DNA from: CAZSVI01 sp964610205
GTDB lineage: Bacteria; Bacillota; Clostridia; DSM-8532
Length of the DNA stretch: 42,167 nucleotides
Assembly: GCA_964610205.1 (NCBI GenBank)
Contig: CAZSVI010000012.1
Coordinates: 1 to 42,167, forward strand
Direction of reading: 5' to 3'
The notes under the pieces are model-generated. The model did not search any database and was not told where the DNA came from. It saw only the letters and a program-made list of their open reading frames with translations. A program made the translations under genes and the position numbers. Within the stretch, counting starts at the first letter, position 1. Every line of letters starts with the position of its first letter. Shown here in pieces: positions 16,088 through 24,586 of this stretch.

Positions 16088-17686
16088 ATGACAGAAGTAA
16101 AAAATGAAACAGAACATCAAGTTAGCCGTCGTAAAACTTTTGGCATAATATCCCATCCGGATGCCGGGAAAACAACATTAACCGAAAAACTCCTTTTATA
16201 CGGAGGCGCCATTAATATGGCAGGATCTGTAAAAGCCCGTAAAGCCAGTCGCCACGCAGTTTCAGACTGGATGGAAATTGAGAAGCAACGTGGGATTTCT
16301 GTCACTTCAAGTGTAATGCAATTTGAATATAACAATTACTGTATTAATATTCTTGATACTCCCGGACATCAGGATTTCAGTGAAGATACGTACCGTACGC
16401 TGGTGGCCGCTGATAGCGCCGTTATGCTTATTGATGGCGCCAAGGGGGTTGAAGCCCAGACAGTAAAACTTTTTCATGTATGTAAAATGCGTGGGATACC
16501 CATTTTTACCTTTATAAATAAATTGGATCGCGCAAGCAAGAGTCCTTTTGATCTTATGCAGGAAATAGAGAGTGTTCTTGGCATCCGCTCCTATCCTATA
16601 AATTGGCCTATCGGTATCGACGGAGATTTTAAAGGAGTGTATAACCGCAAACGTAAACAAATAGAATTGTTTGCCGGCGGAAACCATGGCCAGTCTATTG
16701 TGGAATCCAGCAAGGGTACCGCAGAGGATCCAATATTCATGGATTTACTTGGTGAACCCTACTATTCCAGATTGGTTGAAGAAATTGAACTTTTAAACAT
16801 AGCCGGTGATGATTTCAGCTTAAAGGATGTTTTAACCGGTAAGCTGACACCCATATTCTTTGGAAGTGCGATGACCAATTTTGGTGTAGCCCCTTTTCTT
16901 GAAGAGTTCCTTGAAATGGCGCCGCCACCTGGTGAACACCTTTTCTCAACAGGAATAGTCAGCCCCGGATGCGAGAATTTTAATGGTTTTATCTTTAAAA
17001 TACAGGCTAATATGAATCCTAACCACAGGGACAGAATTGCATTTCTGCGTATATGTTCCGGCAGATTTAAAAGAGGTATGTCAGTCTACCACTCAAGCAG
17101 TGACAAACAAATACGTCTCGCCCAACCACAGCAGCTCATGGCACAGGATCGTGAAATTGTTGAAGAAGCATGGCCTGGTGATATTGTCGGCTTGTTTGAT
17201 CCCGGAATTTTCCGGATTGGTGATACACTCAGCAGCATTAAACCTACTCCATCCTTTGACGGCATTCCGCTTTTCCCTTCGGAGCATTTTGCCAGGATTA
17301 CCGCTAAAGATACAATGAAAAGAAAGCAATTTCAAAAAGGCATTCAGCAGTTGTCCGAAGAAGGCGCTATCCAGGTATTCAAACAGCTTGATATCGGAAT
17401 AGAGGAATTTATAATAGGTGCTGTAGGCGTGCTTCAATTTGAAGTCCTTGAACACCGACTACTGAATGAATATAATGTGGAACTTAGAATGATACGATTG
17501 CCGCACAAACACGCGCGGTGGATTGTAAACCGGGAACCCGACCCTCATAAGCTTAACCTTACTTCCTCTACCGTACTTGCGGAAGACAAGCATGGAAATT
17601 ATGTCATACTGTTTGAAAACCAATGGTCCATTGATTGGGCAAAAGAAAAAAACAAGGGAATTGAATTGTCCGATGTATCAATTTAA
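16088..17686 (+). CDS. prfC: Peptide chain release factor 3 (RF3)
   Basis: A translational GTPase that recycles release factors 1 and 2 from the ribosome after peptide release. The 532-residue length is standard. The G-domain motifs are SHPDAGKTT (22-30), DTPGHQDFSEDTYRTL (from residue 90) and NKLD (144-147); switch I has the family motif RKASRHAVSDWMEIEKQRGIS. The C-terminal part carries domains II and III (VGVLQFEVLEHRLLNEYNVE). AAGGAAG lies upstream of the ATG. It stands alone and converges with the cyclic-di-GMP gene, with only 12 bases between the two stop codons. Confidence 0.96.
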   Translation: MTEVKNETEHQVSRRKTFGIISHPDAGKTTLTEKLLLYGGAINMAGSVKARKASRHAVSDWMEIEKQRGISVTSSVMQFEYNNYCINILDTPGHQDFSEDTYRTLVAADSAVMLIDGAKGVEAQTVKLFHVCKMRGIPIFTFINKLDRASKSPFDLMQEIESVLGIRSYPINWPIGIDGDFKGVYNRKRKQIELFAGGNHGQSIVESSKGTAEDPIFMDLLGEPYYSRLVEEIELLNIAGDDFSLKDVLTGKLTPIFFGSAMTNFGVAPFLEEFLEMAPPPGEHLFSTGIVSPGCENFNGFIFKIQANMNPNHRDRIAFLRICSGRFKRGMSVYHSSSDKQIRLAQPQQLMAQDREIVEEAWPGDIVGLFDPGIFRIGDTLSSIKPTPSFDGIPLFPSEHFARITAKDTMKRKQFQKGIQQLSEEGAIQVFKQLDIGIEEFIIGAVGVLQFEVLEHRLLNEYNVELRMIRLPHKHARWIVNREPDPHKLNLTSSTVLAEDKHGNYVILFENQWSIDWAKEKNKGIELSDVSI

Positions 17687-17698
17687 ATTTGCCGTGGG

Positions 17699-19141
17699 TT
17701 ATGCTTTTTCCATATATTCAACAAATGAACGGGCATAATATGGATCAAATTGTTTGCCGGAGCAACCAATAATTTCGTCAATCGCATCTTTGTGCATAAT
17801 CGCATTTTTATACACGGTATTATGCGTCATGATATCGTATGCGTCAATAATGTTCAAAATACGGGATATACGGGGTATATCCTTTTCTTTCAGCCCCTGT
17901 GGATATCCTTTTCCATCCCAGCGTTCATGATGGCACAGGATCCCATCGGAAATATGTGCCAATTCCTGATGATTTACCGCAATTTTATACCCTTTTTCCG
18001 CATGTGTCCTAATTTCCGACCATTCATCATGATCCAATTTACCTGCTTTCATAAGAATATGATCGGAAATCGCCACTTTCCCTATATCGTGAAGAGAAGA
18101 TAATAACACCAGTTCGTTAAGATCTCTTTCACCCAAACCAATATACTCGGCAAAATTACTAGCTAATGAATCCACCCGTTTAAGGTGAGCTTCAGTTTCA
18201 ATAGAACGCTGGAACAATGAATCTTTCAGGGATTTAAGTATAGCCTGTCTGATTTTCCGGCTTTCGGTCAGCTTTTCTCGATACATTATATTTTCTGATA
18301 TTTTCAATATATCAATAAGGCTCTCCTCAACTTCATGTTTTGTAGAAAAACCCATAGATATACTCAACAGAATAGGTCCTCTTTTTTCTTCATTACTCTC
18401 AATCCGAATACGATCACATATTCTACCCGCCGTATCATTATCCGTTTCGGGCAATAAAACCGCAAATTCATCTCCGCCCCATCGGGCAACAATATCTTCC
18501 TTACGGCATACTTTTTTTAATATATTCGCAAATTGTTTTAAAAGCTGGTCACCACATAAGTGCCCAAAAACATCATTTGTAAGCTTCAAACCATTCAAAT
18601 CGGCGATAATAAATGAAATTGGAAGACTTCTTTTCACATCTATACGATGTACTTCCTCCTCAAAAAAGCCTCTGTTATATAAACCTGTTAATTTATCGTG
18701 ATATGCCAGATACCTTATTTCTTTTTCAGTAACCATTTTTTCTGATATGTCTAAAAATGTAATAAAATTTGCCTTACAGCTATTATATTTAATTTGTGTA
18801 GCATAAATCTCAACCCATTTTGTACCATCTTTTGAAGGAATCATTACCGGAATATGATAGTTTTTGTCTGTTTGCCGGCATTCTTCTTCGTATTGGGATA
18901 ATACCTGTCGTAAGGATTCATATGGAATACAATATAACAATGATCTTAAGGATAAATCCTTGGGTTTTTGAAATGCAATTCCAGCCATAGTGAAAAAAGC
19001 ATGATTTGCATATTTCACATTGCCATCCTGTACAACCAGCATTGGAAGAAAAAGTTGTTCGGCCATAACTCTATACTGATTTTGTCCGGCTCTTTCCCGG
19101 TTAATATGGAACAAGCAATTTGCTTTACTACGAAAAATCAT
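17699..19141 (-). CDS. PAS-GGDEF-HD-GYP cyclic-di-GMP signalling protein
   Basis: A 480-residue cytoplasmic protein with three domains: PAS (about 22-135), GGDEF (about 140-290) with an intact GGDEF signature at 222-226, and HD-GYP (about 300-478) with HDIGK (351-355) and HHERWDGKGYP (404-414). It therefore keeps the motifs of both a diguanylate cyclase and a phosphodiesterase; which activity dominates cannot be seen. The PAS domain could sense a ligand or redox state. The ATG at 19141 has no good ribosome site of its own. Instead its first bases overlap the stop of a short leader ORF that has AGGAGG, so translation is probably coupled. Confidence 0.9.
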   Translation of the reverse strand: MIFRSKANCLFHINRERAGQNQYRVMAEQLFLPMLVVQDGNVKYANHAFFTMAGIAFQKPKDLSLRSLLYCIPYESLRQVLSQYEEECRQTDKNYHIPVMIPSKDGTKWVEIYATQIKYNSCKANFITFLDISEKMVTEKEIRYLAYHDKLTGLYNRGFFEEEVHRIDVKRSLPISFIIADLNGLKLTNDVFGHLCGDQLLKQFANILKKVCRKEDIVARWGGDEFAVLLPETDNDTAGRICDRIRIESNEEKRGPILLSISMGFSTKHEVEESLIDILKISENIMYREKLTESRKIRQAILKSLKDSLFQRSIETEAHLKRVDSLASNFAEYIGLGERDLNELVLLSSLHDIGKVAISDHILMKAGKLDHDEWSEIRTHAEKGYKIAVNHQELAHISDGILCHHERWDGKGYPQGLKEKDIPRISRILNIIDAYDIMTHNTVYKNAIMHKDAIDEIIGCSGKQFDPYYARSFVEYMEKA

Positions 19142-19173
19142 AAAAAATAACCTAATTTTCCCCTATAATTCAT
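19138..19173 (-). CDS. 11-codon leader ORF coupled to the cyclic-di-GMP gene
   Basis: ATG at 19171-19173, four bases after a full AGGAGG (19178-19183). It encodes MNYRGKLGYFL and stops with a TGA (19138-19140) that overlaps the ATG of the downstream PAS-GGDEF-HD-GYP gene as ATGA. The strong ribosome site on the short frame, and its absence at the main start, suggest a translated leader that feeds ribosomes to the main gene. No attenuator hairpin is obvious. Confidence 0.5.
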   Translation of the reverse strand: MNYRGKLGYFL

Positions 19174-19235
19174 TATTCCTCCTGTATATCATACGAGAAA
19201 TTTATATAGTTGTAAAGTACAATTCAACTTATATC

Positions 19236-19424
19236 TTATTTACGAGGTATAATGAACATTGCAATTACGTACAACAAACCTCCACCCAGAATTAAAGACG
19301 GAATGGACAATATTACCCAGATTAAACGGATTGCAGTGGGATCGATACCCAGATACTCACCGATTCCTCCGCATACGCCGCCTATTATTTTATTTGAATC
19401 TGAAAGGTATAATTTCTTTTCCAC
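19236..19424 (-). CDS. PspC-domain small membrane protein
   Basis: A 62-residue PspC-domain protein. The signature KIIGGVCGGIGEYLGIDPTAIRLIWVIL is followed by one long hydrophobic helix ending in MFIIPRK. PspC domains occur in envelope-stress systems, but stand-alone clostridial copies are uncharacterised. AGGTGG precedes the ATG at about seven bases. It sits alone between the cyclic-di-GMP gene and the ACT-domain gene. Confidence 0.9.
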   Translation of the reverse strand: MEKKLYLSDSNKIIGGVCGGIGEYLGIDPTAIRLIWVILSIPSLILGGGLLYVIAMFIIPRK

Positions 19425-19466
19425 CTAACCACCTCTATTGTTTTTAATTATTAAAAAAATCATTTC

Positions 19467-19901
19467 CTATGCTCTATAAACATCATAAGAGGGTTTTATA
19501 TTAACATCTTCATCCTTCAGTATATTAAGCGCATTTTCCGGATCCTCCACCCTTAATATGACCATTGCCTTCCTGGAACCGGAATTTCCAACAAAAGCAT
19601 ACATATATTCAATGCCGATACCTTTTTTATCGAGTATTGTTAATGCTTTGGCAAGGCCACCCGGTTTGTCTTCCACTTCAACAGCAATAACCTCATTAAT
19701 GCTCACGGCAAAGCCCTGTTTATCCAAAACCTGTTTTGCTTTGTCAGGATGATTAACAATAAGCCTTAAAATGCCAAAATCAGTTGTATCGGCAATAGAT
19801 AATGCACTTATGTCAATTTGATTATCCCCTAAAACACGTGTTACCTCTGCCAACCTTCCAAGCTTATTCTCAAGAAATACTGATATTTGTTTAACAAGCA
19901 T
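19467..19901 (-). CDS. Double ACT-domain protein
   Basis: A 144-residue protein composed of two ACT domains (about 1-70 and 71-142), each with the hallmark loop after strand 1: ENKLGRLAEVTRVLGDNQID and EDKPGGLAKALTILDKKGIG. ACT domains bind amino acids and regulate enzymes. Stand-alone tandem-ACT proteins of this length are common in Firmicutes and archaea, often near phenylacetate-CoA ligase genes, but none is adjacent here. The ligand is unknown. The start has GGAGGGG a few bases upstream. Confidence 0.88.
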   Translation of the reverse strand: MLVKQISVFLENKLGRLAEVTRVLGDNQIDISALSIADTTDFGILRLIVNHPDKAKQVLDKQGFAVSINEVIAVEVEDKPGGLAKALTILDKKGIGIEYMYAFVGNSGSRKAMVILRVEDPENALNILKDEDVNIKPSYDVYRA

Positions 19902-20020
19902 ACTATCCCCTCCGTTAAAAGCATTATTCTCTCTCCATTATAACCCAATTTCCAGAGTATACGCAAGAATTACTTGGAATTTTCTTTTGAAGAACAATCA
20001 CCGGATAAATAATGAAAACA

Positions 20021-20302
20021 CTACGGAAGATACAGCCTCTGCCCGGCGTAAATCAAAGCGCTGTTCAACTCGTTTAATTCCTTGATGTGATATATGTATT
20101 CACGTACTTCCATATCACCGGAATATTTTACAGCAATGTCCCACAAGGTATCTCCGGGCATCACGGTTAGAGTGAGTGTATCGGTTTTAACATTTCCCGC
20201 CACAGCCGATGTAATTGAACATACGAATATAAGAACCAGAGATGTGACGACTAAAAATATCAGAAACCTTTGCCTATTTTTCAAATAGTATCTTTTTCTC
20301 AT
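20021..20302 (-). CDS. YneA-like LysM protein, probable SOS cell-division inhibitor
   Basis: About 93 residues: a basic N-terminus (MRKRYYLKNRQR), one hydrophobic helix, and a C-terminal LysM domain (LTLTVMPGDTLWDIAVKYS ... LIYAGQRLYLP) that binds peptidoglycan. This is the layout of Bacillus YneA, which is induced by DNA damage and delays septation. The ATG at 20302 is preceded by GGGGTGG at five bases; a GTG at 20311 is less likely. It is divergent from lexA, and a LexA box (20317-20328) sits directly before its start, which supports SOS control. The function is inferred from layout and context. Confidence 0.8.
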   Translation of the reverse strand: MRKRYYLKNRQRFLIFLVVTSLVLIFVCSITSAVAGNVKTDTLTLTVMPGDTLWDIAVKYSGDMEVREYIYHIKELNELNSALIYAGQRLYLP

Positions 20303-20316
20303 ATAAACCACCCCAT

Positions 20317-20385
20317 GAACACATGTTCTGTTATTATTTTACCGAACATGTGTTCACGTGTCAAGTGTTTTCGAACGTTTGTTTG
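20317..20385. promoter_or_regulatory. Three LexA (SOS) boxes in the divergent yneA-like/lexA region
   Basis: Box 1 GAACACATGTTC (20317-20328), box 2 GAACATGTGTTC (20344-20355) and box 3 CGAACGTTTGTTTG (20372-20385) match the Gram-positive LexA box, a GAAC-N4-GTTC dyad. Box 3 overlaps the lexA -35 element; box 1 abuts the ribosome site of the YneA-like gene. Confidence 0.85.
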
Positions 20386-20410
20386 ACATTTTTTTTATGT
20401 ATGGTATAAT
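20383..20410 (+). promoter_or_regulatory. lexA sigma-A promoter
   Basis: TTGACA (20383-20388), a 16-base spacer and TATAAT (20405-20410), about 80 bases before lexA. LexA box 3 overlaps the -35, giving autorepression. Confidence 0.85.
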
Positions 20411-20489
20411 AAACCTGTACATAATACCGGTTTTTTCTCAATGAGCACAAAAGTGCGCGTTAAGTAAAGCCGTAATTGCGAGGTGCTGT

Positions 20490-21119
20490 ATGAGATATAA
20501 AAATTTAGACAAGCAACAAAAAATACTTGATTTTGTAAACAGACAGGTGCAGGAAAAAGGCTATCCGCCTTCTGTCCGGGAAATCTGCAAGGCTGTCGGT
20601 TTTAAATCCACATCCACTGTTCATGCTTATCTGTCCAGTCTTGAGGAAAAAGGGTTAATTGCCAAGGATCCGGCAAAAACCAGAGCGCTTAAGGTAATAG
20701 ATGAAAACAGCAAGAGCCTTGAGGGTTATATTTCAGATCATGAAATAGAGAATATACCTATCATAGGAAGGGTCACTGCCGGGCAGCCGATTCTGGCAGT
20801 TGAAAATGTTGAGGATACCTTTCCGGTTCCTGTGGAATATTTGGATAACTCCACCTCATTCATGCTGAAAATAAAGGGTGACAGTATGGTTAACGCAGGT
20901 ATACTGGACGGGGATTATGTTGTTGTAAAACAACAGAATACAGCTGTAAACGGAGATATAGTAGTAGCTTTAATTGAAGATGAAGCTACTGTTAAAACTT
21001 TTTACAGGGAAAACGGGCATGTCCGTCTGCAGCCTGAAAATGATATTTATGAACCAATTATTGTAACTGATAATCTTTTTATTCTCGGTAAGGTTATTGC
21101 CCTTTTTAGAAAATTTTAA
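20490..21119 (+). CDS. lexA: SOS repressor LexA
   Basis: A 209-residue LexA: N-terminal winged helix-turn-helix (about 1-65, with GYPPSVREICKAVGFKSTSTV) and a C-terminal S24 peptidase domain. The self-cleavage site is Ala97-Gly98 (VTAGQP), the catalytic Ser is 132 (KGDSMVNAGI) and the catalytic Lys is 169 (EATVKTF). RecA-stimulated cleavage derepresses SOS genes. GAGGTG lies seven bases before the ATG. Upstream boxes show control of itself and of the divergent YneA-like gene. Confidence 0.97.
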   Translation: MRYKNLDKQQKILDFVNRQVQEKGYPPSVREICKAVGFKSTSTVHAYLSSLEEKGLIAKDPAKTRALKVIDENSKSLEGYISDHEIENIPIIGRVTAGQPILAVENVEDTFPVPVEYLDNSTSFMLKIKGDSMVNAGILDGDYVVVKQQNTAVNGDIVVALIEDEATVKTFYRENGHVRLQPENDIYEPIIVTDNLFILGKVIALFRKF

Positions 21120-21519
21120 GAACCGTAAGGCTTCTTTTCAGTAATGGATATATTATTAGGATAAATGCACCCGGTTCTGATAGACAGGTGTATTTTTACC
21201 CCTTACGTCACGTGCTCCCATCAGCTTTTGACTGGGAGCACGTCAGCTTTATAGACATTGAAACCGGCCTCGGATTATAACCCCTTTTAAGTTTTCTTAA
21301 GAGACACCATCAAATGTATTTTACATCTTAATCAGTTAATATGGTATACTTAGAATGATCTTTTTTGTTATAAAGCCTTTCAAATGTGGAATATGTGTTT
21401 TGTATTGCATTGCTGTATGTTTTTATGCAAAAGGCCGCTAATTTGCTTTTCAGATATTTGTTGTATAGAATCCTGGGAATACACCATGCAAACGATAAGA
21501 CTTATAAGGGGGAATCGGA
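21120..21519. other. 400-base intergenic region with one strong inverted repeat
   Basis: No ORF is convincing. It holds an 11-bp perfect inverted repeat, ACGTGCTCCCA (21210-21220) and its complement (21233-21243), with a 12-base loop but no T-tract. The promoter of the response regulator gene is presumably in the last 200 bases (a TATACT-like hexamer lies around 21345), but no clear -35 pairs with it. Confidence 0.5.
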
Positions 21520-22692
21520 TTGCCTTTGGTTTTAGTAATTGATGATGAGGATTCCATTCTGGAAAATCTTCAGTTTAATCTGGAGCTTTACGGATTTGAC
21601 ATAATAAAAGCCCATAATGGTATTGAGGGAATAGATCTTTTTAAAGAACATGTTTCCGCAATTGACGCTGTAATTACAGATATGAAAATGCCTGGTGTTT
21701 CAGGTTTGAATGTTATTAAGCAAATTCTGTCTATCGACGCCGATATAGGTATTATCGTTTTAACCGGGCATGGTGATACGGATAATGCCGTTGCAGCGAT
21801 GAGTGAGGGAGCATTTTATTATTTTCAAAAACCCTTTCAGGTGGAAAAGCTTGTTTTTAGTCTGGAAAAGGCAATACAAAAAAAAGATATAATGGTTGAG
21901 AATAAGAAGCTCCATGAGGATCTTATCATAAAAAACCGGTATCTGCAAAATCTACATGACTCCGCTCAACGCACACTTATGAATTTTCTTCCTTTGGATC
22001 TTGCCGAATTCCAACTCATTGATACATCCTGTGTCTACAGAAGCTGTGACAAGGTTGGAGGCGACATGTATGATATATTCGAAACCGAGGATTATATTTT
22101 CTTTTATATTTTTGATGTGTGCAGCCACGGCATACTGGCTGCTGTGAACGCTATAATGATTAAAGCTTACTTTTTCAGAATGAAATATTACGGACCGGAT
22201 ACCGATATTGAAAAGAGCCTGGCGGCAGATTTTAAAGACCTGAACCTGGAGTTATGCAGGAATACCTCCTCTGTTGTTTTTGCTACGCTATTTACCGGCT
22301 GTATCGACAAAAGGACAAAAAGAATGTACTATGCTTCCGCAGGACACATTGATCAATACTTGATTCATGATAATACGCTAATCACTCTATCCTCCACCGG
22401 GACTATATTAGGTACCTTTGAAGATGTTGCTTACGATGTAAAGCAATATCAGCTTTATGCGGATGATATGCTTTTGTTGTTTACAGATGGAGTAACCGAC
22501 TCATGGGAAAAGGGTTCGGTTATGGGACAGGAGGCCATCAGAAATTTGATTTATCAGAAGAGAGAAGGCCCTGTTGAATCAGTAGTTAAAGCCATTGATG
22601 ATAAAATAATAAAACTTACCGCAGAAGTCTCAGATGATGATCTGACAATTCTCGGTCTTCAGATAAAAGATGGAAAAGCTGTGTTGAAATGA
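21520..22692 (+). CDS. Response regulator with SpoIIE/PP2C-type phosphatase output
   Basis: A 390-residue fusion. The receiver domain (1-120) has the acidic pair Asp9-Asp10, phospho-acceptor Asp54 (VITDMKMPG), Thr in VLTGHGD and Lys in FQKPFQ. A helical linker (120-150) leads to a SpoIIE-like PPM phosphatase (about 160-385) with metal-binding Asp residues in GGDMYDIF, FDVCSHG, FTDGVTDS and SDDDLT. Such proteins dephosphorylate anti-sigma-factor antagonists in partner-switching systems, in the style of RsbU or RssB. No STAS antagonist or RsbW-like kinase is encoded nearby. The start is a TTG with AAGGGGG upstream. The PAS/GAF kinase gene 82 bases downstream is the likely phosphodonor. Confidence 0.9.
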   Translation: MPLVLVIDDEDSILENLQFNLELYGFDIIKAHNGIEGIDLFKEHVSAIDAVITDMKMPGVSGLNVIKQILSIDADIGIIVLTGHGDTDNAVAAMSEGAFYYFQKPFQVEKLVFSLEKAIQKKDIMVENKKLHEDLIIKNRYLQNLHDSAQRTLMNFLPLDLAEFQLIDTSCVYRSCDKVGGDMYDIFETEDYIFFYIFDVCSHGILAAVNAIMIKAYFFRMKYYGPDTDIEKSLAADFKDLNLELCRNTSSVVFATLFTGCIDKRTKRMYYASAGHIDQYLIHDNTLITLSSTGTILGTFEDVAYDVKQYQLYADDMLLLFTDGVTDSWEKGSVMGQEAIRNLIYQKREGPVESVVKAIDDKIIKLTAEVSDDDLTILGLQIKDGKAVLK

Positions 22693-22774
22693 ATTGGGTA
22701 AATAGCAGAAATATACGGATATCTGAGGAATTACAGCACTTGAAAAACATCCTGCTAAAGGAAGGAGATATTCC

Positions 22775-24520
22775 ATGCAATATCATTTTAAGGGGTTTCC
22801 TGAAGACTATGCTCTTCTTGATAGTATTCTTTCCTGCTCCGAAGAATATGCGTTAATCGCAACTGATCCCAAGGAACAGGTTTTGATGTGGAGCCGCAGT
22901 GCCGAAAAACTTATGGGATATACTTCAAATGAAATATTGGGGACACCCTGCCCGATTCTTCATGATCATGAATTCTCCGGTAAAAATTCCTGCTCCGATT
23001 GTGAAAACAATGATTCCGGAGCAACTTCTTTTCCGGCCAACGCAAAAGCAAAACAGGGTCATTATATACCTGTTGATGTCACTGTTTCAGCAATGAGAAC
23101 AGACAGCGGCGTCCTTTTGGGTTTTATCATAATTGCAAGGGATACGACAAAGGAAAACCTTCAGCAAAAATTGAATAAAGTTCTTATTGATATTACCAGA
23201 CTTGTAAACAGGAATAAAAAGCAGGATGATATGCTTTTAGAAATTTTAAAACTTATACAGGATTTTCTGGAGATCCCTGCTGTGTCCATATGTCTTCACG
23301 ATAAACTGACAAAAAGCCTTCATTTATACTCACAAAATCTACAAAACAATTCAGATACGTTCTCTTCCTCCGCTTGCTGCTACCCAATAACAAAGATGTG
23401 CTGCGGCGGAGCATTATCGGAAAATTGCATGGAAGCATATATAAAGAGGAAAATATGCAAAGAGGAGTTCACCATGACGGTGACATCCGGTAAAAACACT
23501 TATCAAATCCCTTTTAAAGAGAAAATGTACCTCTATCATATTCCTGTACTTTCGGAGACAACTCTTCTGGGAATTTTACATGTGATGATCCCTAAAAGAC
23601 TGGAAAATCTTTATCTGGAAGAAACACAGGCACTAAACCTGATCTCGGAGGAAATTTGCGCAGGATTAAAAAGAAAGAGCCTGGAAGAAGAATTGCAGCG
23701 TAACGCTGATGATCTCGAAAAAATCGTTCGGAAAAGAACCGATGAATTAAGGGAAAAAGACGCGCAGTTGATACAATCGGAAAAATTAGCAACCCTGGGT
23801 GAAATGGCTGCAGGCATAGCCCATGAAATCAACCAGCCTCTGGGAGTAATCAGCTTGATCGCACAGGGGCTTAAAAAATCCGCCGACCTTGGAAAACTTA
23901 CAGAACCGTTATTACATGATAAATTGAATTCCATACAGGCTCAGATCGACAGGATCAATATAATAATACAGCATTTAAGGGTATTTAGCCGGAACGATCC
24001 AAAGACAAAGGAACTTATCGACATCAATAAGCCACTGAAGGAGATATTCCATTTAATTGGCCGGCAGTTGACAAACCATTCCATTTCAGTTGAGCTGCAT
24101 CTTGATTCCAATCTGATGGTTATGGCAGACAACAACCGTTTAGAGCAGGTATTTCTGAACATTATAGGAAACGCAAGAGACGCGCTGGACGATCATGAGG
24201 AAACCGTACTGCAGTTCAGGCAAATGGAAAATTCTCCTCTGTGGGTTCAGAACTGGGAGAAAAAAATCGTTATTCGCTCGTACCGTCTGACAAACCGTGT
24301 CATAGTGGAAATAGAGGACACAGGCGGGGGTATTCCAAAACATATCGCCGACAGGATTTTTGATCCTTTCTTTACCACAAAGGAAGTGGGCAGGGGAACC
24401 GGGCTGGGGCTTTATATATCCTATGGAATCATTAAGGACTTTGGCGGAGAGATAAAAGCAAACACTAAATCAGGCACAGGCGCGGTATTTTCGGTTATTC
24501 TTCCCGCAGCACCAGGCTGA
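22775..24520 (+). CDS. Cysteine-rich PAS/GAF sensor histidine kinase
   Basis: A 581-residue cytoplasmic kinase with no transmembrane segment. PAS domain (about 12-125) carrying Cys59 and a CxxC at 73-76; a GAF-like region (about 145-300) with a second cluster, Cys201, 202, 209, 210, 218 and 228; a coiled coil (300-335); HisKA with phospho-acceptor His350 (GIAHEINQPLG); and HATPase with NIIGNARDAL, DTGGGIP and GTGLGLYIS. The cysteines could hold a metal or an Fe-S cluster or act as a redox switch. AAGGAAGGAG lies before the ATG. The preceding response regulator-phosphatase is its probable partner. Confidence 0.9.
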   Translation: MQYHFKGFPEDYALLDSILSCSEEYALIATDPKEQVLMWSRSAEKLMGYTSNEILGTPCPILHDHEFSGKNSCSDCENNDSGATSFPANAKAKQGHYIPVDVTVSAMRTDSGVLLGFIIIARDTTKENLQQKLNKVLIDITRLVNRNKKQDDMLLEILKLIQDFLEIPAVSICLHDKLTKSLHLYSQNLQNNSDTFSSSACCYPITKMCCGGALSENCMEAYIKRKICKEEFTMTVTSGKNTYQIPFKEKMYLYHIPVLSETTLLGILHVMIPKRLENLYLEETQALNLISEEICAGLKRKSLEEELQRNADDLEKIVRKRTDELREKDAQLIQSEKLATLGEMAAGIAHEINQPLGVISLIAQGLKKSADLGKLTEPLLHDKLNSIQAQIDRINIIIQHLRVFSRNDPKTKELIDINKPLKEIFHLIGRQLTNHSISVELHLDSNLMVMADNNRLEQVFLNIIGNARDALDDHEETVLQFRQMENSPLWVQNWEKKIVIRSYRLTNRVIVEIEDTGGGIPKHIADRIFDPFFTTKEVGRGTGLGLYISYGIIKDFGGEIKANTKSGTGAVFSVILPAAPG

Positions 24521-24541
24521 AGGGAAAATTTAAAACCTATC

Positions 24542-24571
24542 AAAAAAGCGCTCCCTCAATATTCGGAGCGC
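24542..24571 (-). terminator. Rho-independent terminator after divIVA
   Basis: On the minus strand GCGCTCC (24571-24565) pairs with GGAGCGC (24554-24548), followed by TTTTTT. It ends the leftward division cluster and separates it from the convergent kinase gene. Confidence 0.85.
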
Positions 24572-24586
24572 CTCATTATTTCTTAT

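Noticed and set aside
22690..22857. 55-codon ORF starting at the stop of the response regulator-phosphatase gene (ATGA overlap)
   Set aside because: It runs about 80 bases into the kinase gene in another frame, and the kinase start has its own good ribosome site. No domain is visible, so it is probably chance.
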